From Pseudomonas syringae (lineage in GTDB: Bacteria; Pseudomonadota; Gammaproteobacteria; Pseudomonadales; Pseudomonadaceae), in assembly GCF_000737245.1 (NCBI RefSeq), contig NZ_JPQU01000078.1, forward strand, positions 1 through 64,000: DNA of 64,000 nucleotides. The letters are read 5' to 3'. The notes below the pieces were generated by a model. That model was given only the letters and a program-made list of their open reading frames with translations. It ran no database searches and had not been told where the DNA came from. The translations under genes were made by a program, and so were the position numbers. Position 1 is the first letter of the stretch; each line of letters begins with the position of its first letter. This document shows, one piece after another, positions 15,449-23,750 of the stretch.

Positions 15449-16638
15449 TATCTGCTCCCTCGTAGCCGACTGAACCAGCTCTCACTGGGTTTTTCCGCCC
15501 CGGCGGAATGCCGCGCCAGCTTCTCGCCCAAATTGCGCAAACCGGCGCACAGCGACTCACGGGGCGACAGTTCGAACAGCGGCACGCCCTGATTTTTGGC
15601 ATTCAGGCGCAGCTCCGGACTGAAGGGCAGCACCGCCCGTGCCGACATATCGAAAGTCTTTTCCAGGGTCTCGGAATTGGGCGCGACGGTTTTAAGGTAG
15701 CGGTCGATGAGCAAGCCCGCATGCTGCAGTTTCATGCCCTTGCTGCGCCAGAGATTCAGCGTCGCCAGATTGCGCCGGCACTCCAGTACGCTCTGATCTG
15801 TGTACCACAGCAGTTGATCGCAATGGATGACCAGCGTGCGCAGTGCCTCGCTGTCGGGCTGCCCCACCAGATTGACCACCACATGCTGGAAGTGCTGACG
15901 CAACGAGCTGAGCAACATGTACAGCTCAGCCGCGCTGGACTGCTCCAGCCGGTCGTCCGCCTCGGTATACGCCAGGATGCGCAGGCCGCCGGCGTGGGTG
16001 GTAAACGCGCTGTCGATGAGCGTTGCATCAAGCCTGCGTAAATGGCGCAAGGCATCACCAAAACTGAAGGAGGATTCCAGGCCGAGCAGCGACAGGCTGT
16101 CACCCCGAGGCAAGCCCAGATCCAGCAACAACGTGCGCTGCCCGGTCTTCTGCACCACCAGCGCCAGATGGCTGGAAATCAACGCGCCGTCACCATCACA
16201 TTGAGCGCCGTAGAGCATCGACAGGCCGCCGATATTCGGGTTTTGCGCCACCGGTGGCAGGCGTTTGGTCAAGCGCCGCACCAAGCCCGCCACTTCGCTG
16301 GAACGTGAACCGTAAGCCACGAAATCCCGGGCACCGGCGCGCATGGCGTTAAGCACCAGCTGGTTATCCATGCCGTCACCGAGGGCGACGATGGCAAGCA
16401 TCGGCTTGGCTTCCAGCGCGCCTTCGATCAAAGCACTCTGCGCCATCAAATGCTCACGATCCAGGCCGACGAACACTACGCTGGCGAAGGTTACGTCCAC
16501 CAGCGCCAGCAAATCATCAAGACTGCCAGAGCCCGCGCTGACCACTTGGCCCAGAGGTGCCAGCGCACCTTGCAGCCATTCCAGGTCGGTGGGGGTTCTG
16601 GTAATTGCCAGAAACGTCTGGCTCAGGCTCTGGCTCAT
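15448..16638 (-). CDS. tadZ: Pilus localisation protein TadZ (CpaE-like)
   Basis: A 396-residue protein of the CpaE/TadZ group: an atypical receiver-like N terminus (residues about 10-120, with VVFVGLDREHL and MLAIVALGDGMD) and a ParA/MinD-like C-terminal half (TLLLDLGLPRGDSLSLLGLE, VVNLVGQPDSEALRTLV). The region where a Walker A loop should be reads LYGAQCDGDGALISSHLAL, without the usual lysine, so ATP hydrolysis is doubtful; atypical Walker A motifs are known in TadZ proteins. TadZ places the Tad machine at a cell pole. It overlaps rcpA by four bases. Confidence 0.88.
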   Translation of the reverse strand: MSQSLSQTFLAITRTPTDLEWLQGALAPLGQVVSAGSGSLDDLLALVDVTFASVVFVGLDREHLMAQSALIEGALEAKPMLAIVALGDGMDNQLVLNAMRAGARDFVAYGSRSSEVAGLVRRLTKRLPPVAQNPNIGGLSMLYGAQCDGDGALISSHLALVVQKTGQRTLLLDLGLPRGDSLSLLGLESSFSFGDALRHLRRLDATLIDSAFTTHAGGLRILAYTEADDRLEQSSAAELYMLLSSLRQHFQHVVVNLVGQPDSEALRTLVIHCDQLLWYTDQSVLECRRNLATLNLWRSKGMKLQHAGLLIDRYLKTVAPNSETLEKTFDMSARAVLPFSPELRLNAKNQGVPLFELSPRESLCAGLRNLGEKLARHSAGAEKPSESWFSRLRGSR

Positions 16639-17924
16639 TGCGACAACCCGCTGCGCTTGTCGAAATTGCCGTTTTCCAGGAAGTACATCCGCAGGAAACT
16701 CGGGTCGTAGTTGCGCAGTTGCTCGCCCGGCAAGGCAGGCAATTGGGCATTGACCGCCAGTGGCTGCACCAGATGCGGAGTGACGATCATCAACAGCTCG
16801 CTTTCCTCACGGTCAATGGTGGAGTTGCGAAACAACGCGCCCAGCACGGGGATGTCTCCCAGGCCCGGAAACTTATCCACAGAGGAAGAGTTGCGGGTCC
16901 GGATCAGGCCGCTGATCACAAAGCTTTCACCGTCGGCCAGGGAGATACTGGTGTCGGTGCGCCGCACGTTCAGGGCGGGCACTGTGGTCCCGGCGATCGT
17001 AACGCCAGCGCTGTAATCCAGCTCGCTGACTTCCGGCGCAACCTTGAGCAGGATGCGATCACGGCCCACCACCGTGGGTGTCACGGTCAGGCGCACACCG
17101 AACTCCTTGTACTCGATGGAAATACCGTTGCCCTCACCATTGGGCACCGGCACGGGAAACTCGCCGCCGGCCAGAAAACTCGCGCTCTGGCCATTCAACG
17201 CCACCAGGCTTGGACGCGCCAGGGTGTACGCGAAGCCGCTGCTTTCCATGGCATTGAGCATGCCTAACACTTTGCTGCTGCCGCCGCCCCAGACGATATT
17301 GAAGCTGTCGTTGTTCAGCGGAATCACGGGTTTGGCGGGGTAAATCCGGCCGATGCTGCCCGCCGTGGCGTCTGTCACTGAGGGCACGATGCCTGGCGTG
17401 ACACCCAAGCCAGGCACAGTCCCTGGCCCGCCAAACAGAAAGTTGTTCGAGCCCTTGCCGAAGATCGACGTGCTGGCTTCCTTGAGCTTGGTGCGGTTGA
17501 CTTCGACGAAGCGAATATCGGTTTGAACCTGGCTGGGCAACACTTCCCCACCCGCCAACATGACCTTGTCAGTCATCGCCGCCGTGGCCCGGCCACGGAC
17601 GAACACCATGCTTTGCCGGGGTGACGCCGAACACGCGGTCCAGACCATCAGGCTGGTGGTGCCGGGCCCGACGCCGGTGAGCAGAAATCCGTCATTGCCA
17701 GCGACAAACACATCGGCAATTTTCGGATCGCCGACAGCAACCCGAGTGATCGCTACTGACGAGCGAATGTCCTGCTGCATGCCTTGATCGACTTCCAGCA
17801 CCCCCGGCAATGCGGCCAGCGCCGCGCAATTATTGGCTGCGGCCGAGGCAGACTCGACGCTGCCTATTGTCAAAGCAAGCGCCCAGAAAACAGGTTTCAG
17901 AATCGGCACGTAAGTACTGCTCAT
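16635..17924 (-). CDS. rcpA: Flp pilus outer-membrane secretin RcpA (CpaC)
   Basis: A 429-residue secretin. A signal peptide ends near SVESASA. An N-terminal pilus/BON-like region (SVAITRVAVGDPKIADVFVAG) follows, and the C-terminal secretin domain ends with the standard signature GDIPVLGALFRNSTIDREESELLMIVTPHLV (given here in its parts GDIPVLGALF and LLMIVTPHLV). RcpA forms the outer-membrane channel of the Flp pilus. The ATG at 17924 has AAGGA eight bases upstream; the ATG at 17933 is too close to it. Confidence 0.92.
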   Translation of the reverse strand: MSSTYVPILKPVFWALALTIGSVESASAAANNCAALAALPGVLEVDQGMQQDIRSSVAITRVAVGDPKIADVFVAGNDGFLLTGVGPGTTSLMVWTACSASPRQSMVFVRGRATAAMTDKVMLAGGEVLPSQVQTDIRFVEVNRTKLKEASTSIFGKGSNNFLFGGPGTVPGLGVTPGIVPSVTDATAGSIGRIYPAKPVIPLNNDSFNIVWGGGSSKVLGMLNAMESSGFAYTLARPSLVALNGQSASFLAGGEFPVPVPNGEGNGISIEYKEFGVRLTVTPTVVGRDRILLKVAPEVSELDYSAGVTIAGTTVPALNVRRTDTSISLADGESFVISGLIRTRNSSSVDKFPGLGDIPVLGALFRNSTIDREESELLMIVTPHLVQPLAVNAQLPALPGEQLRNYDPSFLRMYFLENGNFDKRSGLSQ

Positions 17925-17944
17925 GCACTGCATCCTTGCTCAAA

Positions 17945-18931
17945 TCAGGGGGTTTGTTGCGTAACCTGCTGCGCAGCCTGCTGAGAGATCTGCGCCCCGC
18001 GAATCACTTCCACCGGGCGCGGTCCGCGAGGTGCTTGCGGGTTGCTTTGCGTGCGCGGTGGAGCACCGAGGCTCAATTGGGAAAATTGCAAAAGATCGCG
18101 GCGAGTGGTGTCCAGGCGCACAGCAATAGCCTCGCCTTTGCCGGTGTTTTCGCTGGCCCAGTACTGCTCGAGATTTTTTTCCTCGGCACTGCGCACCGCC
18201 AGGCGCAACACGCCGCTCTGGGTAGCCAGCATCAGTCGGCTCAGCAACACTTGCGGCACCGCCACCACCACGGTGCGGGCCGTCGCGCGGCGCTGCTCCT
18301 GGGCCAGACGCTGCTCGGCGGTCAGGTTCTGTGCAGCTTTACCATCCAGAGTCGGGCCGAGTATTTCGCCTACGCTCAGCACCCGCAACGCGGGCACTGC
18401 GGTCTGGCTGGAGCGGTCGGCATTCAACGCGTCCTGGGGCAGATAAAGCAGCACGTCGACGTAATCGCCAGGGCTGAGCTGACCAGCCGCACCGATCACT
18501 TCATCAACACTCAGGGCCAACGCCCGTTCATCGGGGCGAATCATCCGCGCCAGCGCCCCGCCGGACTCGAAACTGCTTTCGCTGAGCCAACTGCCGGCAC
18601 GCAAGGTCTGCCAAGTGCTGCGGCCCACCACATCATCAATAGCGCTGAAGCTGCCAGCCGGTGCAACTCTGAGGCGTTCGACGACCAGATCCTCGGCCTT
18701 GAGCGCCACATACGGTGGTACGTCGCGCAGGACGATCACCACCGGTTTGCGCAGAGGATCTTCAGTTGGCGGCGGTGTTACGGCAGGCGCAATGGGCGCT
18801 TGTGAAATCGGCGCTGGCACTGCTGCAGGCGCAGGTGCTGGCTGCCGAGTGACAGCCAAACCCCAGTAGCCCGCGACCACCGCGCCAAGTAAAAAAAACA
18901 CCGCCAGAACCATGGTTAGACGACTGCTCAT
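17945..18931 (-). CDS. rcpC: Flp pilus assembly protein RcpC (CpaB)
   Basis: A 328-residue protein. It has one N-terminal membrane helix (LTMVLAVFFLLGAVVAGYWGL), a Pro/Ala linker, then an SAF-type domain (YVALKAEDLVVERLRVAPAG) and the RcpC/CpaB region (IRPDERALALSVDEVIGAAG, PGDYVDVLLYLP). These proteins associate with the secretin in the periplasm. It is the first gene of the rcpC-rcpA-tadZABCD-DUF3613 operon. The ATG at 18931 follows a GGGGG tract; a GTG at 18943 is the alternative. The 301-base gap to flp must carry the two divergent promoters. Confidence 0.88.
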   Translation of the reverse strand: MSSRLTMVLAVFFLLGAVVAGYWGLAVTRQPAPAPAAVPAPISQAPIAPAVTPPPTEDPLRKPVVIVLRDVPPYVALKAEDLVVERLRVAPAGSFSAIDDVVGRSTWQTLRAGSWLSESSFESGGALARMIRPDERALALSVDEVIGAAGQLSPGDYVDVLLYLPQDALNADRSSQTAVPALRVLSVGEILGPTLDGKAAQNLTAEQRLAQEQRRATARTVVVAVPQVLLSRLMLATQSGVLRLAVRSAEEKNLEQYWASENTGKGEAIAVRLDTTRRDLLQFSQLSLGAPPRTQSNPQAPRGPRPVEVIRGAQISQQAAQQVTQQTP

Positions 18932-19116
18932 AAACGCCCCCACTTCACCATTGCGCTACAACTCCAAGCCCAAAGAAAACTTCGCAATCAGGTAGTTATG
19001 AACATCTATCGACACGTTATTGAAAGTAGCGTAGCTCTCGAAAAGCGCCATCGTCCTACGACAATTTCATGCAGGGATTGTGTCGGCCGAAGTGGAAACA
19101 GCGATATATAACTTTG

Positions 19117-19127
19117 CGGTTAATACT
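19117..19127 (+). promoter_or_regulatory. CGGTTAATACT box upstream of flp
   Basis: This 11-base string is identical to the one upstream of pprB (10266-10276). It lies 106 bases before the flp start in the rcpC/flp divergent region. The flanks also agree partly (TTAG against TATG). It is a candidate PprB-linked control site. Confidence 0.5.
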
Positions 19128-19232
19128 TAGATACTGTTGTGGGTTTGGGTGAGGGGCGCAATGCTGTCAGTGCGATGGATTGTTTATGCACGACCTGCAT
19201 TACCCGCGTCACAAGGCGCCAGGAGAAGTCAG

Positions 19233-19427
19233 ATGTTCCTAACCAAAATCAATGCCGGCGCCAAGCGCCTGATTAAAAATAAAGACGGTGCTTCGGCGAT
19301 TGAGTACGTGATTATCGCGGCCATGGTTGCAATCGTGGCGGCTGCCTTCATCGAGCCAATCGGTGATGCTGTGAAGGCAAAATTCGACCTGATCACAGAA
19401 AAGCTTGATGGTACCAAGCCGACCTGA
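19233..19427 (+). CDS. flp: Flp-type (type IVb) major pilin
   Basis: A 64-residue prepilin. A basic leader (MFLTKINAGAKRLIKNKDG) precedes the cleavage site before ASAIEYVIIAAMVAIVAAAF; the Glu-Tyr pair at positions +5/+6 of the mature protein is the hallmark of Flp pilins. Processed by FppA, it builds the Flp pilus used for attachment and biofilm formation. AGGAGA lies six bases before the ATG, which settles the start. It is divergent from rcpC and followed 46 bases later by a stand-alone receiver gene. Confidence 0.95.
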   Translation: MFLTKINAGAKRLIKNKDGASAIEYVIIAAMVAIVAAAFIEPIGDAVKAKFDLITEKLDGTKPT

Positions 19428-19473
19428 AACTTGAATTCACTCTCTGTATACGGACTTTGCGACAATCACACGG

Positions 19474-19890
19474 ATGCCTGCGATGGCCAGCCCTACCCGC
19501 CAGCAACTGTTGTTAGTCGATGATGAAGAGGACGCCAACGAAGAGCTGGCAGAATTATTGGAAGGCGAAGGTTTTTGCTGTTTTACGGCGTCCTCGGTCA
19601 AACTGGCTCTGGAGTTATTGACCCAGTATCCGGACATTGCGCTGGTGATCACAGACCTGCGCATGCCGGAGCAAAGTGGTCTGTCGCTTATCAAACGGCT
19701 GCGCGAACACACTTCGCGCCAGCAACTTCCGGTGATCGTTACTTCAGGCCATGCGGACATGGATGACGTTACTGACCTATTGCGCCTGCAAGTACTGGAT
19801 CTGTTTCGTAAACCGATCTATCACGTACGTCTGCTGGAAACCCTCAACACCCTCTTCCCGATGCCGCCGGTTTATTTGACCGGACGGTAA
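19474..19890 (+). CDS. Stand-alone response-regulator receiver domain
   Basis: A 138-residue protein consisting of a single CheY-like receiver: acidic pocket VDDEE near residue 17, phosphoacceptor Asp in ITDLRMPEQSG, Ser in VIVTSGHAD and Lys in FRKPIY. It has no output domain. Its N-terminal half resembles the PprB receiver (EELAELLEGEGF against EELAEYLESSGY; LRMPE against LDMPE). It may take phosphate from PprA or compete with PprB, which is an inference. A second ATG at 19483 could be the real start. Confidence 0.85.
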   Translation: MPAMASPTRQQLLLVDDEEDANEELAELLEGEGFCCFTASSVKLALELLTQYPDIALVITDLRMPEQSGLSLIKRLREHTSRQQLPVIVTSGHADMDDVTDLLRLQVLDLFRKPIYHVRLLETLNTLFPMPPVYLTGR

Positions 19891-19911
19891 ATCCCCCTTG
19901 CTGATCTGGCC

Positions 19912-19951
19912 CCTGTAGGAGCGAGCTTGAACTGGTCAAGCTTGCTCGCGA
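19912..19951. repeat. Single REP with a lengthened stem
   Basis: The usual GCGAGCTTGCTCGC core is extended to GCGAGCTTGAACTGGTCAAGCTTGCTCGC (in parts GCGAGCTTGA and TCAAGCTTGCTCGC). The inserted bases themselves are palindromic, which makes a longer hairpin than in other copies. Confidence 0.65.
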
Positions 19952-19968
19952 TGGCGGATGTTCATCAA

Positions 19969-20062
19969 CCTGTGGGAGCGAATTCATTCGCGAAAGCGGT
20001 ATTCAACCGATACATCTGTATTGGACGTCCCGGCCCCTTCGCGAATGAATTCGCTCCCACAG
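19969..20062. repeat. REPIN
   Basis: GTGGGAGCGAATTCATTCGCGAA faces TTCGCGAATGAATTCGCTCCCAC, the AATTCATT subtype seen also as a solitary unit at 62-88. It lies between the receiver gene and the convergent tpsB-like gene. Confidence 0.88.
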
Positions 20063-20089
20063 AAACAGCGTTCATCTGCTTGCACATAC

Positions 20090-21769
20090 TCACAACTGAT
20101 AACTAAAACTCAACGTGTACCTCGGCTTGCGGTTGAGGCTGTCCAGGCCTTTGTCGGACATGGGTTTGGCGGCTTCCAGTGCGATGTTGTAATAGCGTGC
20201 ATCGCCGAACCGCAGGCCGGTGGCAAAAGACGACAGCTTCGAATCTTTCACCGGCAACTCATTGAACCAGGTCCGCGCCGCATCCAGCACCACGTAGGGT
20301 TGCAGCACTTTCACCCAGGTACCGTCGCGGTTGAAGCTGTAGTTGACCTCATATGCCACGCCCCAGCCCTTATCGCCCGACGCCTGATCATTCGGGTAGC
20401 CACGGGCGAAATTCTGCCCGCCAAACTGTGCTCGCTCACTGTCGGGCAAACTGTCATCACTCCAGTACAGCGCCCCGGATAACACACCCTGCCAGCGCTC
20501 GAAGAACTTGTCGCTCTGCACCCCGGAGAGACGCGCGCGGAAGAAATCCAGGTCATACAGCTCATCGTCGGTTTTCGCTCCCAGGCCATCGATCCCCTGA
20601 TACACACCGGCACTGAGGATACGTAACTGCGTCGCAGTGGATTTGCGCCAGTCGCCCTCAAAGGCCAGGGCGCGAATATCCGTCTGATTTTCGATGCTGA
20701 GGGGAAAACCGACTATCTGAAAACGGGTCTTGTCATTGACTGCATACAGTCGCGCCCCCGCGCTGAGCCACTCGTCCTGAGCCGCAATCAGCGGATGGCT
20801 GAAGCCTACGGACAGGCGATCATTCTCCCGATGCTGCTTGAGCTGGATGCCATTCTCCAGGTTGATCCGGGTGCTCGGATCACTGCGATAGCGTGCCCCC
20901 CACACATTGAGTTGTGTGCCTTCGGCATTCAGGTACTGGCTGTAATCCAGGCGGTAGTAATGCTCCTTGTCATCGCCGGGCGGGAACAGGCCACTCAGGG
21001 TCAATTGCTCGGCCATGGCGGTCTGGGCATTGCTGCTGACACCGAGTAACGCTTGTGTGCCTTTGCGGTTGTCTTCGGTGAGGCTCAGGCTGCTGGTGAA
21101 CGGCTTGCGCGTGGCAGAGGCGATCAGCGTTGTCGCGCCGTCGGTAGTGCCCGGTGGCGGCGCCTTGGCCTGCAAGGTCAAGCCGGGGACGCGGCTCATC
21201 AGTGCGGTATAACGCTCGAACGTCTTGCGGGTCAGCGGCCGCTCCTGACGAATTTTGTCCACCAGCTTTTGAAGATAAGCCGAGACCCGACCCACATCAC
21301 CTTCCAGCTGATAATCGCGGATATAGCCTTCGACCAACACTACCCGCACCACGCCTTGATCGAAATTCTGCGGCGGCAAAAAAGCATAAGACAACAGATA
21401 GCCATCGGCCTGATAGCGCTGCGTAATGCCCCGCGTCGCCGCGATCAATTCGGCCAGCGTGACTTCACGGTCCAGCAACGGCTGATAGGCTGCGCCGAGT
21501 TCTTCAAGTTGATAAACAGTGCCACCTTCAATACGGATTTTGCGCACCGCCACCTTGGTATTCATCATCAGCGGTGTGGCGTCAGGAGACCCAGGTGCGG
21601 GCAACTGCACTGAGGGGGTCACCGGCCGGTAGGCATCAGCAGGAAGGTTGGGAACCGGCAAATTGCGCTGGGCATCATTGCTATTGAGAAAGGCGGGAAA
21701 GGTCTCGGCATGAACCAGACAGGACGTCATGGACACACCCAGCACTATGGCGGGGAAACAGGCACGCAT
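20090..21769 (-). CDS. TpsB-type outer-membrane transporter (ShlB/FhaC/HecB family)
   Basis: A 559-residue protein. A signal peptide (MRACFPAIVLGVSMTSCLVHAE) is followed by a Pro-rich linker, two POTRA-like modules (VRKIRIEGGTVYQLEEL...; VVRVVLVEGYIRDYQLEGDV) and a C-terminal beta-barrel ending in Leu (PRYTLSFSYQL). The barrel motif QFGGQNFARGYPND resembles the conserved (V/I)RGY loop. Such proteins export TpsA adhesins or haemolysins. The neighbour upstream in the same direction is the collagen-like lipoprotein, not a TpsA. The ATG at 21769 follows GGAGTGTCC; an earlier ATG at 21829 lies inside a terminator hairpin and is unlikely. Confidence 0.85.
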   Translation of the reverse strand: MRACFPAIVLGVSMTSCLVHAETFPAFLNSNDAQRNLPVPNLPADAYRPVTPSVQLPAPGSPDATPLMMNTKVAVRKIRIEGGTVYQLEELGAAYQPLLDREVTLAELIAATRGITQRYQADGYLLSYAFLPPQNFDQGVVRVVLVEGYIRDYQLEGDVGRVSAYLQKLVDKIRQERPLTRKTFERYTALMSRVPGLTLQAKAPPPGTTDGATTLIASATRKPFTSSLSLTEDNRKGTQALLGVSSNAQTAMAEQLTLSGLFPPGDDKEHYYRLDYSQYLNAEGTQLNVWGARYRSDPSTRINLENGIQLKQHRENDRLSVGFSHPLIAAQDEWLSAGARLYAVNDKTRFQIVGFPLSIENQTDIRALAFEGDWRKSTATQLRILSAGVYQGIDGLGAKTDDELYDLDFFRARLSGVQSDKFFERWQGVLSGALYWSDDSLPDSERAQFGGQNFARGYPNDQASGDKGWGVAYEVNYSFNRDGTWVKVLQPYVVLDAARTWFNELPVKDSKLSSFATGLRFGDARYYNIALEAAKPMSDKGLDSLNRKPRYTLSFSYQL

Positions 21770-21810
21770 AAGGACACTCCATGGCCAGAACAGCAGCGGT
21801 ATTCGCCTAT

Positions 21811-21844
21811 AAAAAAGACAGGGGATCATGTCGATTCCCCTGTC
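21811..21844 (-). terminator. Intrinsic terminator between the collagen-like gene and tpsB
   Basis: Read on the minus strand, GACAGGGGA and TCCCCTGTC form a nine-base-pair stem with a ten-base loop, followed directly by TTTTTT. It lies after the collagen-like gene and before the tpsB ribosome-binding site, so only part of the transcripts may reach tpsB. Confidence 0.75.
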
Positions 21845-21891
21845 TGAAACAAGCGTAGGCGCTGTTTGAAAAGTCGCTACCCGTGCACTAC

Positions 21892-23625
21892 TTACTTCCG
21901 GGAATTCAGCAACCCACCACCCAGACTTCCGCCTAATGCGCCTGTCACACCACCGAGCAAACCACCCACTGCACCTGTTGATGCGCCTGTGCCAGTTGCA
22001 CCACCGTCCACTAGGCCGCCGACCTGCGTCACGGTTGCTCCCAGACTGCTGACGGTTGTGCCAAGCGCGGTACCCACAGGGTTGTTGCTAACCGCTGCTA
22101 CGTTGTTGCCCAGACTGCCGACCGCACTGCCGACCTGAGCCACCAGGCCGTTGACCGGGGCACCGAGCCCGGTAGCGCCGCCGACCTGTTGCGTGATGCT
22201 GGCCACGCCCGAAACCACCGGGGTGACTGCCGCACTGATATTGCTGGTTACCGCTGCTACCGGAGCTGCGACGGCGTTGTTGGCTACACCACTGCCACCC
22301 AACACTGTACCCAGTGAAGCGACAGTGGCACCCACTGCACCGCCGCTTGCACCTGTTGCGCTGAGCAGTCCATTGCTGCTGCCCAGATTCAGGCCGTTGC
22401 CGACACCGGCCACCACCCCGCCAACACTTTCCACCAGGCCTGCGCCACCGACGCCAGGCAGGCTCACGCCACCGCCGAGACCACCGCCCACTGAACCCGA
22501 ACCTCCACCGCTGACTGGAGCGCCAGCCAGAAAACCACCCGCCGCGCCGGCCACATTACCCAACCCGCCAACCGTGCCGCCCAGGCCACCGGCCAGTGGG
22601 TTGCTGCCTGTGGTGCCTGCTACTTTGCTGCCCACATTGTTCAGCGCGCCTTGAACGTTTTGCAGCAGGCCATCTACGGGCGCGCCCAGTCCGGTAGCGG
22701 TGCCGACTTTATTGGTAGTGGACTCAAGCATCGCCACCACCGGGACCAGTCTGTCGCCCACTGACTGCGTCAGCTTGCCCAGCGGCCCGTCTGTAGTCGC
22801 GGCGCTCAGGGTATCGCCGAGCATGGTCACCTTCTGACCTACGCCATCAACCAGGCCACCCGCGCTGCCGACCACAGTGCCAACAAGAGGCACCTGTTCG
22901 ATCTGTGATGAGGCAGCAAACCGTGAAACGCCGCGGCCAAGGGATGAAACGCCAGTACCCAGATCGCCAGTTGCTTCGCCCACACTTGAAAGCGTTACAC
23001 CCAACGCGTTGCTATCGCTGCCGAGCGTACCGAGGCCGGTGGTCACGCCGCTACCGACACTGTTGGTAGCGAAGCCCACGGATGAAATAAGCCCGCCAGC
23101 CCCTTCAGTCAGATCGGCGTTGCCTGCAATCGGGATCATCGCCACCACGTCACCGACACCTATTACGGCATCACCCAACTGGCTCAACATATCGCCAGCG
23201 GCGCTTGCGGTTTCATTGAATGAAGTCACTGTGAAACCACCGCCGGTACCCGGATCGGTGCCACCTCCACCGCCCGTGCCGCCACCGGTGCCACCGCCTG
23301 TTCCTCCGCCAGTACCTCCACCTGTTCCACCGCCTGTTCCACCGCCGGTACCAGCAGTGCCATCGCCGCCGCCTATGGTGCCGCCAGTTCCACCGCCCGT
23401 GCCGCCACCGGTGCTGCCACCCGTTCCTGCGCCGGTACTGCCGCCAGCGCCGCTGCCATCGGCAGAACCGGTAGCGCCCGTCCCGTCAGTCCCAGCGGTT
23501 GCTGATGAGCTGTCTACATGACTCTTGGAGCCACCACCGCCACTGCTGCAACCGCTTAATCCGACAGCGAGAATAAGGGTCAATACAGCACCAGCTCTCA
23601 ACAACGACTGAGTTTGAGTTTTCAT
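21892..23625 (-). CDS. Collagen-like glycine-rich putative lipoprotein
   Basis: A 577-residue protein starting with MKTQTQSLLRAGAVLTLILA and a lipobox LSGC. After a Ser/Gly linker comes a tract of repeated Gly-Gly-Thr-Gly units, then about 420 residues rich in Gly, Val, Ala, Leu and Ser with weak periodicity. Two roughly 50-residue segments are clearly related: one begins VGTATGLGAPVDGLL, the other VGGATGLGAPVNGLV. Such proteins are annotated in Pseudomonas as collagen-like repeat proteins; the function is not established, surface adhesion being a fair guess. No TPS secretion domain is visible although a TpsB-type gene follows. The ATG at 23625 gives the lipoprotein signal; an ATG at 23637 is also possible. 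Confidence 0.75.
   Translation of the reverse strand: MKTQTQSLLRAGAVLTLILAVGLSGCSSGGGGSKSHVDSSSATAGTDGTGATGSADGSGAGGSTGAGTGGSTGGGTGGGTGGTIGGGDGTAGTGGGTGGGTGGGTGGGTGGGTGGGTGGGGGTDPGTGGGFTVTSFNETASAAGDMLSQLGDAVIGVGDVVAMIPIAGNADLTEGAGGLISSVGFATNSVGSGVTTGLGTLGSDSNALGVTLSSVGEATGDLGTGVSSLGRGVSRFAASSQIEQVPLVGTVVGSAGGLVDGVGQKVTMLGDTLSAATTDGPLGKLTQSVGDRLVPVVAMLESTTNKVGTATGLGAPVDGLLQNVQGALNNVGSKVAGTTGSNPLAGGLGGTVGGLGNVAGAAGGFLAGAPVSGGGSGSVGGGLGGGVSLPGVGGAGLVESVGGVVAGVGNGLNLGSSNGLLSATGASGGAVGATVASLGTVLGGSGVANNAVAAPVAAVTSNISAAVTPVVSGVASITQQVGGATGLGAPVNGLVAQVGSAVGSLGNNVAAVSNNPVGTALGTTVSSLGATVTQVGGLVDGGATGTGASTGAVGGLLGGVTGALGGSLGGGLLNSRK
23261..23352 (-). repeat. In-frame 12-base repeats encoding Gly-Gly-Thr-Gly units
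   Basis: On the plus strand, units such as CCACCGCCTGTT and CCTCCGCCAGTA recur about every 12 bases. A related block lies around 23380-23440. The unit length is a multiple of three, so gain or loss of units would change protein length without a frameshift. Confidence 0.7.
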
Positions 23626-23738
23626 GAGCGAATCCATCCACCATCTGTTGTTTTTCAGGCTCCCCGTTGTTGCCGGGGGACAACCCTGTCCATGGCTCAA
23701 TAACAACCCTTGTTGGCCACGCGCTCAACTCACAACTT

Positions 23739-23749
23739 GGTATTAACCG
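23739..23749 (-). promoter_or_regulatory. CGGTTAATACC box upstream of the collagen-like gene
   Basis: Read on the minus strand, CCGGTTAATACCAAG agrees with the sites before pprB and flp in 10 of 11 core bases. It lies 113 bases before the ATG at 23625. The same distance range (106-127) in all three cases supports a shared control element. Confidence 0.5.
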
Positions 23750-23750
23750 G

